Positions 1 through 7,992 of a stretch of DNA of 64,000 bases are shown piece after piece. The first letter of the stretch is position 1. The number at the start of each line of letters is the position of its first letter. The notes under the pieces were generated by a model. The model was given only the letters and a program-made list of their open reading frames with translations, did not search any database and was not told the DNA's origin. The position numbers were made by a program, and so were the translations under genes. The DNA lies in contig NZ_BAABAY010000002.1 in the NCBI RefSeq assembly GCF_039537665.1, positions 434,001 to 498,000 of the forward strand. Reading direction: 5' to 3'. This stretch comes from Gaetbulibacter_A aestuarii. GTDB lineage: Bacteria > Bacteroidota > Bacteroidia > Flavobacteriales > Flavobacteriaceae.

Positions 1-1332
1 ATAATGGCAACCGGAGCAGTAATTACTCATTTTATGAATGTAAGATCCGGAGGAAACATAAGGTTTGGTTGCTATTTTACCGCCATCAGCAAATTGGCTC
101 ATACCTCGTGTGTTTGGTAGTTGTACCCATTCAATCGCATCCACATAAATACCTAAATACCAGGCATCGACTTCGTCCGGATCGATCTGTGCTAACAAGG
201 CGAAATTTCCTGTAACCATCAAACGCTGGATATGATGCGCATAGCCGTTTTCCAGGGAGTTGGTGATGGCATGTTTCAAACAGTTCATTTTGGTATTCCC
301 GGTCCAGAAAAATTCAGGTAATTTATTGGTGTTTTCCAGAGCGTTCAAGGTTTTGTACTCCGGCATAAACGCCCAATACATACCGCGCATATATTCGCGC
401 CATCCAATAACTTGACGAATAAAGCCTTCAACCTGGGAGATATCAATGTGTTCGCCGTGTTTCCGATAGTAATTAAGGATCGTTTTTACGACATCCTGCG
501 CACTGATGAGTTTCAAGTTCATCGCAAAGGATAATCTGGAGTGGAACAAAAATTCCTGATCGGTATGCATGGCATCCTGATAATCCCCAAAATGGATGAG
601 CAGGTTTTCGCAAAAATATTTTAATTGATCCAGGGCTTGTTCTCGTGTAATGGGGTAGTGAAAGGTTTTTGAGCTAAAGGATCCAATGGTTTTTATTTGT
701 GCGTTTTCAATGTCTTTTACAATTTCTGTGACGTCATTTTGAAAATATTTGTAGGGTGGAATGGGAGCGTCGCCTTTCCATTTATTTCTGTTGCTCTTAT
801 CATAATTCCATTTACCACCTTCAGGTTGATCACCAACCATTAAAATATCATGTTTTCTACGCATATCACGGTAGAAATTTTCCATGAGGTATTGTTTCTT
901 GCCTTTAAAGAATTTGGCGAGATCATTACGTTCCGTGTAGAAATGCTCTGCGGAAACACATTTTGATTCTACATCAAGTGCCTGACAAAATTCTGAAAGT
1001 TGCTGGTCCAATCGATATTCATCCGGAGCGATGTATTCAAAACACGTTATGTTATTTTCTGAAATGATCTTTTTGAGATTCTTGTTCAGATTATGAGTGT
1101 TTTCGGGATCATTGATCTTGTAATATTGAACCTCATGGCCATGAGATTTCAAATCTTCTGAAAACTGACGCATCGCAGCAAAAAAACCAATAACCTTTTG
1201 AATATGATGGGTTACATAATCCGTTTCCTGACGCATTTCAAACATGGCATAAATAACCATGTCGTCCTGAGTTTTGAACCAGGAGTGTTTACAATGTAGC
1301 TGATCGCCTAATATGAGTCGGAGTGTCTTCAA
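1..1332 (-). CDS. Iron-sulfur bacterial cryptochrome/photolyase (FeS-BCP, PhrB-like), 3' end beyond window
   Basis: The first 444 codons of a cryptochrome/photolyase-family protein are present; the C-terminus lies beyond the left edge. The N-terminus reads (M)KTLRLILGDQL, the usual opening of the FeS-BCP / prokaryotic (6-4) photolyase family. Three likely [4Fe-4S] ligands are visible: Cys351 (in MNCLKH) and Cys439/Cys442 (in NYCSGCHY), matching the spacing I recall for Agrobacterium PhrB (350, 438, 441); the fourth would lie past the edge. The family repairs (6-4) photoproducts with FAD and a lumazine antenna. The start is a TTG one base after the stop of the DASH gene, so the two are probably translationally coupled. 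It is the last visible gene of the 6775-to-1 operon. Confidence 0.9.
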   Translation of the reverse strand, partial: MKTLRLILGDQLHCKHSWFKTQDDMVIYAMFEMRQETDYVTHHIQKVIGFFAAMRQFSEDLKSHGHEVQYYKINDPENTHNLNKNLKKIISENNITCFEYIAPDEYRLDQQLSEFCQALDVESKCVSAEHFYTERNDLAKFFKGKKQYLMENFYRDMRRKHDILMVGDQPEGGKWNYDKSNRNKWKGDAPIPPYKYFQNDVTEIVKDIENAQIKTIGSFSSKTFHYPITREQALDQLKYFCENLLIHFGDYQDAMHTDQEFLFHSRLSFAMNLKLISAQDVVKTILNYYRKHGEHIDISQVEGFIRQVIGWREYMRGMYWAFMPEYKTLNALENTNKLPEFFWTGNTKMNCLKHAITNSLENGYAHHIQRLMVTGNFALLAQIDPDEVDAWYLGIYVDAIEWVQLPNTRGMSQFADGGKIATKPYVSSGSYIHKMSNYCSGCHY

Positions 1333-1333
1333 A

Positions 1334-2644
1334 TTAAAAAAGGGTTTTTTGTAGCCACAGATTTTGAAATTTCCCCTGCGGATCGTAGCGCTCGGCCTGT
1401 AGTTTTACATTGAATTTACGATCTCTTGGATCATTGCCTACTCCGGAAACATACATCCAGTTGCCATAATTACTATGAACATCGTAGTCCATAAGTAGCG
1501 ATTCAAAATAAGCAGCACCAATACGCCAATCCAGTTCAAGGTCTTTTGCAAAATAAGAGGCTACATTTTGTCGGCCGCGATTACTCATCCAACCTGTTTC
1601 GGCTAATTCTATCATATTAGCATTTACAAAATCGGAGGAAGTTCTACCTTCGATCCAAGCTTTAATATCACTTTCGTTGGTTCGCCAGGAATAGTTCTTG
1701 TTTAAAATTCCACCCAGATAAAAAATAGTATCGCCGTGCTTCAGGCTGATATATTTAAAATAATCCCGCCAGATGAGTTCAAAAATGAGCCAATAGGTGG
1801 ACTGGTTTTTAAAATGCTCTTTTTCAAAAGCTTTGATCTGCCAATAAATATGGCGGGGGGAAATACTTCCGTTAGCCAGCCAGGCTGAGAATTTGGAGCT
1901 GTAATTGGTTCCAACTAAACCGTTGCGTGTTTTTTTGTAAACCCCTAATTTTTTTGTTTTGAAAAAATAATTTTGAAGTCGCTTTTCTGCTGCTTCTTCA
2001 CCACCTTGGAATGGAAAAGCTGAATTTGGGTGGGTTTCAAAAGATTCAAATCCAAGATCTTCGAGGCTCGGTATTTCAGTATCATTTCTAATATCTGAAA
2101 TGGCTTCAGTAGCTTTGGTTATTTGTTCCGGTCGAACCGAAGCTTCTTTTTCCAGTTTTTTTCTGAAAACTGTAAACACCTGTGGAATTTGAGAAAAAGC
2201 TAAGGGAATATCATCCGGATGAAATAAAAATTGATCGTAATAAGTAAGTAGTTTTACAGATTCGCCTACATTGGAAACTAAGGCGTCTTCTACCGCTTTT
2301 TCTTCCTGTGTCCATTCCTTTTGTGCATAAATACCTTTTATATTGTAGCTTTTTATGAGATCAGGAATTTTAATTTCCGGACGATCATAGAAAACGAATA
2401 ATTCGATATTGAGATCTTTTAAACCCTTCTTTAAATTTTGAACCGTTTCAATAAGGAATTTGGCGCGGTATTTTTCGGTTTTTTTGAATCCGAAGATTGT
2501 GTCTTCAAAATGTCTGGGATCGAAACAATACAGGGCCAGTATGCTTGTGTGGTTTTCCAGAGCTTGTTTTAAAGCGGCCTGGTCTTGTGTTCTGAGGTCA
2601 TTTCTAAACCAAACTAATCCGATGTTGTCTTGTTTCGTCTGCAT
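1334..2644 (-). CDS. DASH-family cryptochrome / deoxyribodipyrimidine photolyase
   Basis: 436 residues, full length for a compact DASH protein. The N-terminal photolyase alpha/beta domain opens with GLVWFRNDLRTQD, and the DASH-type stretch FGFKKTEKYRAKF follows at residues 51-63. The C-terminal FAD-binding domain carries TNYSSKFSAWLANGSISPR, ELIWRDYFKY and the family hallmark AETGWMSNRGRQNVASY, then NYGNWMYVSGVGNDPR. DASH proteins use FAD and MTHF and repair cyclobutane pyrimidine dimers, mostly in single-stranded DNA. The gene overlaps the end of the DUF2256 gene by 31 bp, and the FeS photolyase starts one base downstream, so the two photolyase classes sit in one transcript. The function is firm; whether it mainly repairs or senses light cannot be told from sequence. 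Confidence 0.95.
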   Translation of the reverse strand: MQTKQDNIGLVWFRNDLRTQDQAALKQALENHTSILALYCFDPRHFEDTIFGFKKTEKYRAKFLIETVQNLKKGLKDLNIELFVFYDRPEIKIPDLIKSYNIKGIYAQKEWTQEEKAVEDALVSNVGESVKLLTYYDQFLFHPDDIPLAFSQIPQVFTVFRKKLEKEASVRPEQITKATEAISDIRNDTEIPSLEDLGFESFETHPNSAFPFQGGEEAAEKRLQNYFFKTKKLGVYKKTRNGLVGTNYSSKFSAWLANGSISPRHIYWQIKAFEKEHFKNQSTYWLIFELIWRDYFKYISLKHGDTIFYLGGILNKNYSWRTNESDIKAWIEGRTSSDFVNANMIELAETGWMSNRGRQNVASYFAKDLELDWRIGAAYFESLLMDYDVHSNYGNWMYVSGVGNDPRDRKFNVKLQAERYDPQGKFQNLWLQKTLF

Positions 2645-2760
2645 TTTTCACTACAATATTTTACATTTTCCCAATTGTTGCGCCACTTTTTACGCCAGCT
2701 GAATGGCAATCCGCAGGTCGGACAGATCTTTTCCGGTAAATGTTGTTTATGATGCGACAT
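2614..2760 (-). CDS. DUF2256 small zinc-ribbon protein (48 aa)
   Basis: A 48-residue ORF starts with ATG at 2760. It overlaps the end of the Rossmann/DUF2867 gene by 14 bp and the start of the DASH gene by 31 bp. The protein reads MSHHKQHLPEKICPTCGLPF and continues with SWRKKW and YCSEKCRR, the conserved DUF2256 pattern. Cys13, Cys16, Cys36 and Cys40 form a CxxC...CxxxC set typical of a zinc ribbon. From memory, DUF2256 genes often sit next to photolyase/cryptochrome genes; no function is established. Both overlaps imply coupled translation and a dose tied to the photolyases. It is short enough for automatic gene callers to miss. Confidence 0.88.
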   Translation of the reverse strand: MSHHKQHLPEKICPTCGLPFSWRKKWRNNWENVKYCSEKCRRNKTTSD

Positions 2761-4177
2761 CAACCAGTTTATTTATCATGCCCTTGAAAATAAACCCGTG
2801 AAACGGTAATACACTGAACCAATATAAGCGTCCCCATAAACCACGAGGTCGAAACGTAGCGGTTTGTTTCAACAGACCGTCTTCAATTTTAAATTCCAGC
2901 CAGGCTTCACCAGGCAGTCTCATTTCAGCATAAAGCAAAAGGCGTTTTTTCGATTTATCGGCAAAAATGACGCGCCAAAAATCCAGAGCATCTCCGGCAT
3001 CCAGTTCCGTTGGACTCGTACGCCCGCGACGTAAACCAATACCGCCAAAAAGTTTATCCAGGTAACCGCGAACCTTCCATAAAAAGTTACCGTAATACCA
3101 ACCATTAGTTCCGCCGATACTCCATATTTTATCCAAAGTTTTTTTAATGTCTGTCACCTTACGTTCCTTATAATCTTTAAAGCAACCATATTTTGGTACG
3201 TTAATGTAGCGATCCATGTGGGTTCGCAAACGGCCACTGCTAACCATGGAATCTTTCCAACTGGAAATAATACTGTTCTGTTCGATCTTTTCAAAAGCGA
3301 GTTTTACTGCTTCCTGATAGCAAATGGGTTGAACATCTAAGGTTTTGTTTATGTCACTAGGTTTTCCAATGATCTGAACCTTCATGCTATCCACCAATGA
3401 AACCGCTAATTTATAAGAGGTAGATGTGACGAAATACAGCCAATAGGAGGAAAGGCGTGGCGTCATTACCGGAACCGTTAGAATGTAGCGTTTCAATCCG
3501 CGGACTTCCGCAAACTGAAGCAACATGTCTTTATAAGTAAGGGTTTCCGGTCCGAAAATATCAAAGGATTTGTTGTACAGATCTTCACGCCCTACGCTTC
3601 TTATTAAAAACCTAAGAACATCGCGCACCGCGATAGGCTGGGACTTAGTGTGTAACCATTTTGGCGCCACCATAAACGGTAACTTTTCAACCAAATCACG
3701 AATAATTTCGAACGAGGAACTCCCTGAACCAACGATGATTCCTGCTTTGAATATAGTAAGCGCATATTTGGATGAGCTCAGGTGTTCTTCAACATTTTTT
3801 CTGGACCGCAGGTGTTTAGAAAGTTCTTCCTCATTAGTGATACCACTTAAGTAGATAACTTGTTTAACATGGGTTTGTTCTAAACGCTTTTTAAAGTTGA
3901 TCGCACAGCGTTCCTCCAGCGTCTCAAAATCTTTGGAGGTATTCGACATGGAATGGATCAAATAAAAGGCGACATCAATATCGTCGGGAATATTCTTTAA
4001 GGTATCCGGATTTAAAAAATCGGCCTCAATAACATCAATATCTTCATCCTCAATATAACTTTTCTCTGCGCGAAGTGTATCACGAACTGCGCAAACAATA
4101 TGATGTCCTTGGTCTGCTAATATGGGGATTAAGCGCTTTCCTATGTAACCCGTTGCTCCTGTTACAAGAATTTTCAT
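2747..4177 (-). CDS. NAD(P)-binding Rossmann protein with C-terminal DUF2867 domain
   Basis: 476 residues from ATG at 4177; an in-frame TTG at 4207 would overlap the flavin reductase gene and add a non-conserved tail. Residues 1-16 (MKILVTGATGYIGKRL) form the GxxGxxG dinucleotide-binding turn of an atypical short-chain dehydrogenase. A SAM-independent sugar epimerase-like body follows, and the last ~150 residues match DUF2867 (motifs GLRRGRTSPTELDAGDALDFWRV, LYAEMRLPGEAWLEF, FRPRGLWGRLYW). The substrate is unknown. The gene sits 4 bp after the flavin reductase gene and overlaps the DUF2256 gene, so it belongs to the photolyase operon. A redox role beside flavin-dependent repair enzymes is inference. 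Confidence 0.9.
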   Translation of the reverse strand: MKILVTGATGYIGKRLIPILADQGHHIVCAVRDTLRAEKSYIEDEDIDVIEADFLNPDTLKNIPDDIDVAFYLIHSMSNTSKDFETLEERCAINFKKRLEQTHVKQVIYLSGITNEEELSKHLRSRKNVEEHLSSSKYALTIFKAGIIVGSGSSSFEIIRDLVEKLPFMVAPKWLHTKSQPIAVRDVLRFLIRSVGREDLYNKSFDIFGPETLTYKDMLLQFAEVRGLKRYILTVPVMTPRLSSYWLYFVTSTSYKLAVSLVDSMKVQIIGKPSDINKTLDVQPICYQEAVKLAFEKIEQNSIISSWKDSMVSSGRLRTHMDRYINVPKYGCFKDYKERKVTDIKKTLDKIWSIGGTNGWYYGNFLWKVRGYLDKLFGGIGLRRGRTSPTELDAGDALDFWRVIFADKSKKRLLLYAEMRLPGEAWLEFKIEDGLLKQTATFRPRGLWGRLYWFSVLPFHGFIFKGMINKLVDVAS

Positions 4178-4181
4178 AGGC

Positions 4182-4799
4182 TCAGGATTTAGGGCGTTGA
4201 TAGCCAAAACGGGCTTTCAATTCCGGAATAGCATAACCGTCTAAACCGTTGATACTGGCAATCTGAGCTTTGGCCAAATTAATGAAGCCATCACTTTCAA
4301 TAAGATCATCATTCACAAACAAAGCTTTAATTTTCCCAACTACGAGAATGGTGTTGTTTGCTTTAATTGGATATTCTTCTACAAATTCCATTGCTAGTTG
4401 AAGTGGTGATTCTTTTACGAACGGCGCTGAAAACGGGTCTTTATACTCTGGCTGAAGGTCGGTGACGTCGAACTCTGAAATAGATGCATCGTATTTTGCA
4501 GACGTATGATGTGCATCTTTGATAATATCGTGGTGAATTGGATTTATGGTGTATTCGCCGGTTTCTTTGAGATTAACATAGGTGTTTCGTAATACGGTTG
4601 TTGGCCGCAGAAAAAAGCCTAATAAAGCCGGACTGGAACCTAAATGTGTTACTGAGCTGAATACAGCCACATTCTCGATACCATCTTTCGATCTGGTTCC
4701 GATAAGGTTGGCCGATTTAAAACCGGAACAACTGTTAATAAGATTGATCTTATAAATATGTTCCAGATTTTCAATGTCAGTATCACTAAAATAGGTCAT
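4182..4799 (-). CDS. Flavin reductase family protein (FMN-binding split barrel)
   Basis: 205 residues. The segment INSCSGFKSANLIGTRSKDG, then ENVAVFSSVTHLGSSPALLGF and FFLRPTTVLRNTYVNLKETGEYTINP, is the characteristic FMN-binding split-barrel core of the flavin reductase / HpaC-like family. Such proteins bind FMN and reduce flavins with NAD(P)H or act as flavin-dependent oxidoreductases. The start codon overlaps the stop of the ABC1 kinase gene (TAATG). In the context of two FAD-containing photolyases it could supply or maintain reduced flavin, but that is inference from position only. No signal peptide is visible, so it should be cytoplasmic. Confidence 0.9.
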   Translation of the reverse strand: MTYFSDTDIENLEHIYKINLINSCSGFKSANLIGTRSKDGIENVAVFSSVTHLGSSPALLGFFLRPTTVLRNTYVNLKETGEYTINPIHHDIIKDAHHTSAKYDASISEFDVTDLQPEYKDPFSAPFVKESPLQLAMEFVEEYPIKANNTILVVGKIKALFVNDDLIESDGFINLAKAQIASINGLDGYAIPELKARFGYQRPKS

Positions 4800-6109
4800 T
4801 ATAGATTTATGAAATTATTTATTTTAACGTTCTTGGCTTTGAGATCGAACATGAGGTTATACAGTCCGAAGAAGGTACGATTGATATAAATAAAGTGCTT
4901 CGATCCCCGGTTACCATTCATTTTACGCAGTTCTGTACTTTTGGAATAGCGTTCGCCGAGTTCAGCCACTTTTCCAAAGAATTTAGGATCTGAGAAATCA
5001 AAAGTTTGGGCATGGAAGGGTTGCGTAAATAAACTCAACATATCATAGAACATACCCGTGAAGAAGGTTTTTTCCTCCTCGGTATCATCTTCTTTTAAAA
5101 TTTCCAGTTCGTATAATTTGGTTTTGAAGAAAGCTTCATTTTCGATATTTTCTTTCTTTGCCAAATCGAAATAGGGCTTATAAAAATCATCTGGAACTTG
5201 TTTCATGCAACCAAAATCGAGTGCAATAAGTTCTCCTTCCTCAGATATTAAGAAATTTCCCGGATGCGGATCGGCATGTACTTTTCTTAAGGTGTGAATT
5301 TGATACATATAAAAATCCCATAAGGCCTGTCCAAGACGATTGGCTTTTTCCTCATCGGTATTCACGGCAGTAAATTCCGATAAATGTTTACCACGCATGT
5401 AATCCATGGTGATAATGCGTTCAGATGAAAGCTCCTCGTAATATTCAGGAAATCTCAAATTAGGGATGTGTTTACAAGCCTGAGCGATCTCTTTGCTTTG
5501 TTGCACTTCCAATATATAATTGGTTTCTTCAACTAGTTTATTTTCTACCTCTTTAAAGTATTTATCCGAATCTTTTCCTTTGATATTGAACATACTCATG
5601 GCTACAGGTTTTACCATAGCCAAATCTGAAGCAATACTCTCCGCAACTCCCGGATATTGGATTTTCACAGCAAGTTTTTTCCCATCTTTTTCTGCGACAT
5701 GCACCTGACCGATGCTGGCAGCATTAACAGAAGTTGCGTTAAAAGTATCGTATAGTTCATTGGGATGTTTCCCAAAATATTTTTTAAAAGTTTTGATTAC
5801 GAGTGGCGCAGACAATGGTGGCACCGAGAATTGTGATAACGAAAATTTTTCAACATAGGCCTTAGGTAAAATACTTTTTTCCATACTCAACATTTGAGCC
5901 ACCTTTAAGGCACTTCCTTTCATCTGTTTCAGGCTGTCATAAATATCATCGGCATTACTTTGATTCAGGCGTTCTCGCGCTTCCAGTTCCGATTTTGATA
6001 TTTTATCACCGTAATATTTTAGGTAATTTACGCCCACCTTGGCACCTGTTTTAACAAGTTTGCTGGCGCGGGAAATTTTGGAAGTAGGTATTTTATCTAT
6101 GGTCTTCAT
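4799..6109 (-). CDS. ABC1/AarF (UbiB/COQ8-like) atypical kinase family protein
   Basis: 436 residues from ATG at 6109; the in-frame TTG two codons upstream is less likely. An ABC1-type signature is visible: a KxGQ-like helix in variant form (LKVAQMLSMEKSILP), an Ala-rich nucleotide loop (NAASIGQVHVA), the lysine strand KLAVKIQYPGV, the catalytic loop HADPHPGNFL and the metal-binding LIALDFGC. The family usually acts as an ATPase/kinase supporting isoprenoid quinone or other lipid metabolism. It lies 9 bp after the TetR gene and overlaps the flavin reductase gene by 1 bp. The variant KVAQ in place of canonical KxGQ is noteworthy. Its role beside photolyases is unknown. Confidence 0.92.
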   Translation of the reverse strand: MKTIDKIPTSKISRASKLVKTGAKVGVNYLKYYGDKISKSELEARERLNQSNADDIYDSLKQMKGSALKVAQMLSMEKSILPKAYVEKFSLSQFSVPPLSAPLVIKTFKKYFGKHPNELYDTFNATSVNAASIGQVHVAEKDGKKLAVKIQYPGVAESIASDLAMVKPVAMSMFNIKGKDSDKYFKEVENKLVEETNYILEVQQSKEIAQACKHIPNLRFPEYYEELSSERIITMDYMRGKHLSEFTAVNTDEEKANRLGQALWDFYMYQIHTLRKVHADPHPGNFLISEEGELIALDFGCMKQVPDDFYKPYFDLAKKENIENEAFFKTKLYELEILKEDDTEEEKTFFTGMFYDMLSLFTQPFHAQTFDFSDPKFFGKVAELGERYSKSTELRKMNGNRGSKHFIYINRTFFGLYNLMFDLKAKNVKINNFINL

Positions 6110-6118
6110 TGGCAATGT

Positions 6119-6775
6119 TTAGCTCATTTTAATTTTTTCTTTGAATAAAAATTTTCCCAGGTCGATCATGCTTTTTAACGGGGCGACATCTAAAACATCG
6201 AATGTCGTATTCACAGACTTTTCAATGAAAATATCTGTTTTTTCAAAAGACGGCGATGTATCATCCATCCAGAACTTCATGGTGATTAAAAGTTGGAACC
6301 AGGCAGATTCCTTGAGAGAATGGTCCTGAATTTTATCCAATTGGTCTTGTTTGAAATCTAAAAGCTGAATACCAAGTTTTTCGATGTAATCTGTAAAATG
6401 AGTTTTAAGTCCTGTAAGTATTCGCAGGTCTTTCAACGTATTTTTATGCTTACTCAATGTGTAAACTACATAACTTCTGTTGGCCGTCAAGATTTCGAAA
6501 AAGGTATAGTAGAAACTTAATAATTTATTTCGGGCATCAAAGATTGTGTAATCTTCATTTTTTTCAAGCAGCTTTATAGCATTTTCAAAAAAAGCTTCAA
6601 AAATGCTGCGTTCCAGAGCATCAAATGAAGCGAAGTACTTGTAGAATTCTGCTTCTTCAAAATCATTGTTCTTTGCGAAAATAAACACTGATTTTGGAGC
6701 TTCATTATGCTCTAATACATAAGCCATGAACTGGTCTATAATTTTATTTTTTGAGATTTTCTTTTTTGCTGCCAT
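6119..6775 (-). CDS. TetR family transcriptional regulator, first gene of the photolyase operon
   Basis: 218 residues. The first ~60 (KKKISKNKIIDQFMAYVLEH, then SVFIFAKNNDFEEAEFYKYF and LERSIFEAFF) fit the TetR helix-turn-helix with its FYxYF recognition end; the rest is an all-helical ligand/dimer domain of the TetR_C type common in flavobacteria. It heads the operon of ABC1 kinase, flavin reductase, Rossmann protein, DUF2256 and two photolyases. A -7 box TATCTTTG (6793-6800) and a 30-bp dyad (6806-6835) lie just upstream, so autoregulation is likely. The inducing signal is unknown. Confidence 0.88.
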   Translation of the reverse strand: MAAKKKISKNKIIDQFMAYVLEHNEAPKSVFIFAKNNDFEEAEFYKYFASFDALERSIFEAFFENAIKLLEKNEDYTIFDARNKLLSFYYTFFEILTANRSYVVYTLSKHKNTLKDLRILTGLKTHFTDYIEKLGIQLLDFKQDQLDKIQDHSLKESAWFQLLITMKFWMDDTSPSFEKTDIFIEKSVNTTFDVLDVAPLKSMIDLGKFLFKEKIKMS

Positions 6776-6792
6776 ATCCTTTAATTTTAGGT

Positions 6793-6800
6793 CAAAGATA
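6793..6800 (-). promoter_or_regulatory. -7 promoter element of the TetR/photolyase operon
   Basis: The minus strand reads TATCTTTG, an exact TAnnTTTG, 18 bp upstream of the TetR start. No good TTTG is present at -33, where the dyad at 6806-6835 lies instead. Confidence 0.6.
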
Positions 6801-6805
6801 CAAAA

Positions 6806-6835
6806 TGTTTAGCAAAATACTTAAAAAGTTAAACA
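6806..6835. promoter_or_regulatory. Candidate TetR operator (inverted repeat)
   Basis: Arms TGTTTAGC (6806-6813) and GTTAAACA (6828-6835) are inverted repeats with 7 of 8 positions matching, separated by 14 bp. The dyad lies immediately upstream of the -7 box and covers the -33 region, where a bound repressor would block RNA polymerase. Assignment to the adjacent TetR protein is inference. Confidence 0.5.
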
Positions 6836-6962
6836 AAATAAATTTAATTATAATAAAGAGACCTTAGTATCAACCAATAGTCCATATTGTATTTTTTTAA
6901 TTTTTTTGATCGCCGTGATCTAAGAACTGTTAAGAAATCGAAAAAAACTTTACCGAAAAAAC

Positions 6963-6993
6963 TTTGGTAACATATTATGATTCATTATTTTAG
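6963..6993 (+). promoter_or_regulatory. Probable promoter of the lipoprotein gene
   Basis: TTTG (6963-6966), a 19-bp spacer, then TATTTTAG (6986-6993). The -7 differs from TAnnTTTG at one position, and the spacing is right for a Bacteroidota promoter. The start codon follows 30 bp later. Confidence 0.5.
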
Positions 6994-7023
6994 CAATCCC
7001 TTAACTATTAAAAATGACCTGCT

Positions 7024-7905
7024 TTGAAAAAATTAATTTTATTATCCATTGTACTTATTGTATCAAGTTGCACTGCAAATTCTGAAAATCCTGCTCCAGA
7101 AGACCCGGTAGCAGCAAACCCCGAAAATCCTTCGGATGGTACTCCCGAAAATCCTGCAGATAATACTGCTGAAACTACTGATCAAAATGAAGAAGTTGTC
7201 TTCAAAATAATTCGTCCAGGTGATACTGATGTAGATTATTTTCCTGTTGATGTAGAAAACATTGAAATGATGTTTGAAGTACATCATCCGGATGGTGTCA
7301 AACAAATACGATTAGTTGGTATCGATGCAAAAAACGAAGCTGAAAATTGGACCGATGATTTCAATCCGCAGAGCGGTTATTTCTACTTCGAAAGGCGATT
7401 TAAAGGTGGTGCTTTGCGTGATTATCGCATTGAAATGGAAACCGAAAATGGGGAGTTTATAGTCAGTGAAAAAATTTTTTATATCGATAATTTTGCGCAC
7501 GAACCGGGCAATGTTCAAATGGGAATTATCCCGACATACCAGGGCTATATTAACCTTAAAGACGGTGATGAGGTACAAGCTGGAACTCCCTTGTACATTG
7601 GAGTTGATAGTATGGATCCGGATGGCGGTTTTCTAGTAGAAGACAATGAGCATGGCTTAGACGATCTTAATGGCATCTTATGGGTAAAACTGAAAATAGA
7701 TGGAGTAGTCGTAGAAACAAAAACAAACTCTAGCGAACTTCCTCTGACTCCAGAATCCGAAACCAGTGCACGAAGTTTCGGTCTTTATGAGTTTTTCAAT
7801 ATTGTTTTGTCTGAGGGTGTTCACACCGTTCAAATTGAATCCAGCGACCGCGAAGGAAATATCAACCAATGCGCACCAATAACAATTACTGCTGTTTCTC
7901 AATAA
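7024..7905 (+). CDS. Putative lipoprotein of unknown function
   Basis: 293 residues from a TTG start; the nearest ATG (7014) is out of frame, and MKKLILLSIVLIVSSC only makes a lipoprotein signal peptide from this TTG. The lipobox cysteine is Cys16. Residues 18-55 are a Pro/Asn/Glu-rich spacer with repeated ENP/PENP units, which probably lifts the domain off the membrane. The remainder is beta-rich with two Ig-like stretches (FPVDVENIEMMFEVHHPDGV; GVHTVQIESSDREGN), suggesting tandem immunoglobulin-like or Big-type domains. It is followed by a hairpin at 7930-7960. I do not recognise a specific family; an envelope or surface location is likely. Confidence 0.8.
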   Translation: MKKLILLSIVLIVSSCTANSENPAPEDPVAANPENPSDGTPENPADNTAETTDQNEEVVFKIIRPGDTDVDYFPVDVENIEMMFEVHHPDGVKQIRLVGIDAKNEAENWTDDFNPQSGYFYFERRFKGGALRDYRIEMETENGEFIVSEKIFYIDNFAHEPGNVQMGIIPTYQGYINLKDGDEVQAGTPLYIGVDSMDPDGGFLVEDNEHGLDDLNGILWVKLKIDGVVVETKTNSSELPLTPESETSARSFGLYEFFNIVLSEGVHTVQIESSDREGNINQCAPITITAVSQ

Positions 7906-7929
7906 TATATAAGTAAAACAGAATTTTTA

Positions 7930-7960
7930 AAACTGGATCAATATTTATTTGGTCCAGTTT
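7930..7960 (+). terminator. Rho-independent-type hairpin after the lipoprotein gene
   Basis: AAACTGGA (7930-7937) pairs with TCCAGTTT (7953-7960); the stem extends inward by three more pairs including a T-G wobble. It lies 25 bp after the stop codon. The T-tract is weak. Confidence 0.55.
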
Positions 7961-7992
7961 AAATACTCAATTTTCAAGATTTTTCTTAAAGT

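Noticed and set aside
2460..2702. 80-codon plus-strand ORF over the DASH gene start
   Set aside because: Antisense shadow of the photolyase and DUF2256 genes.
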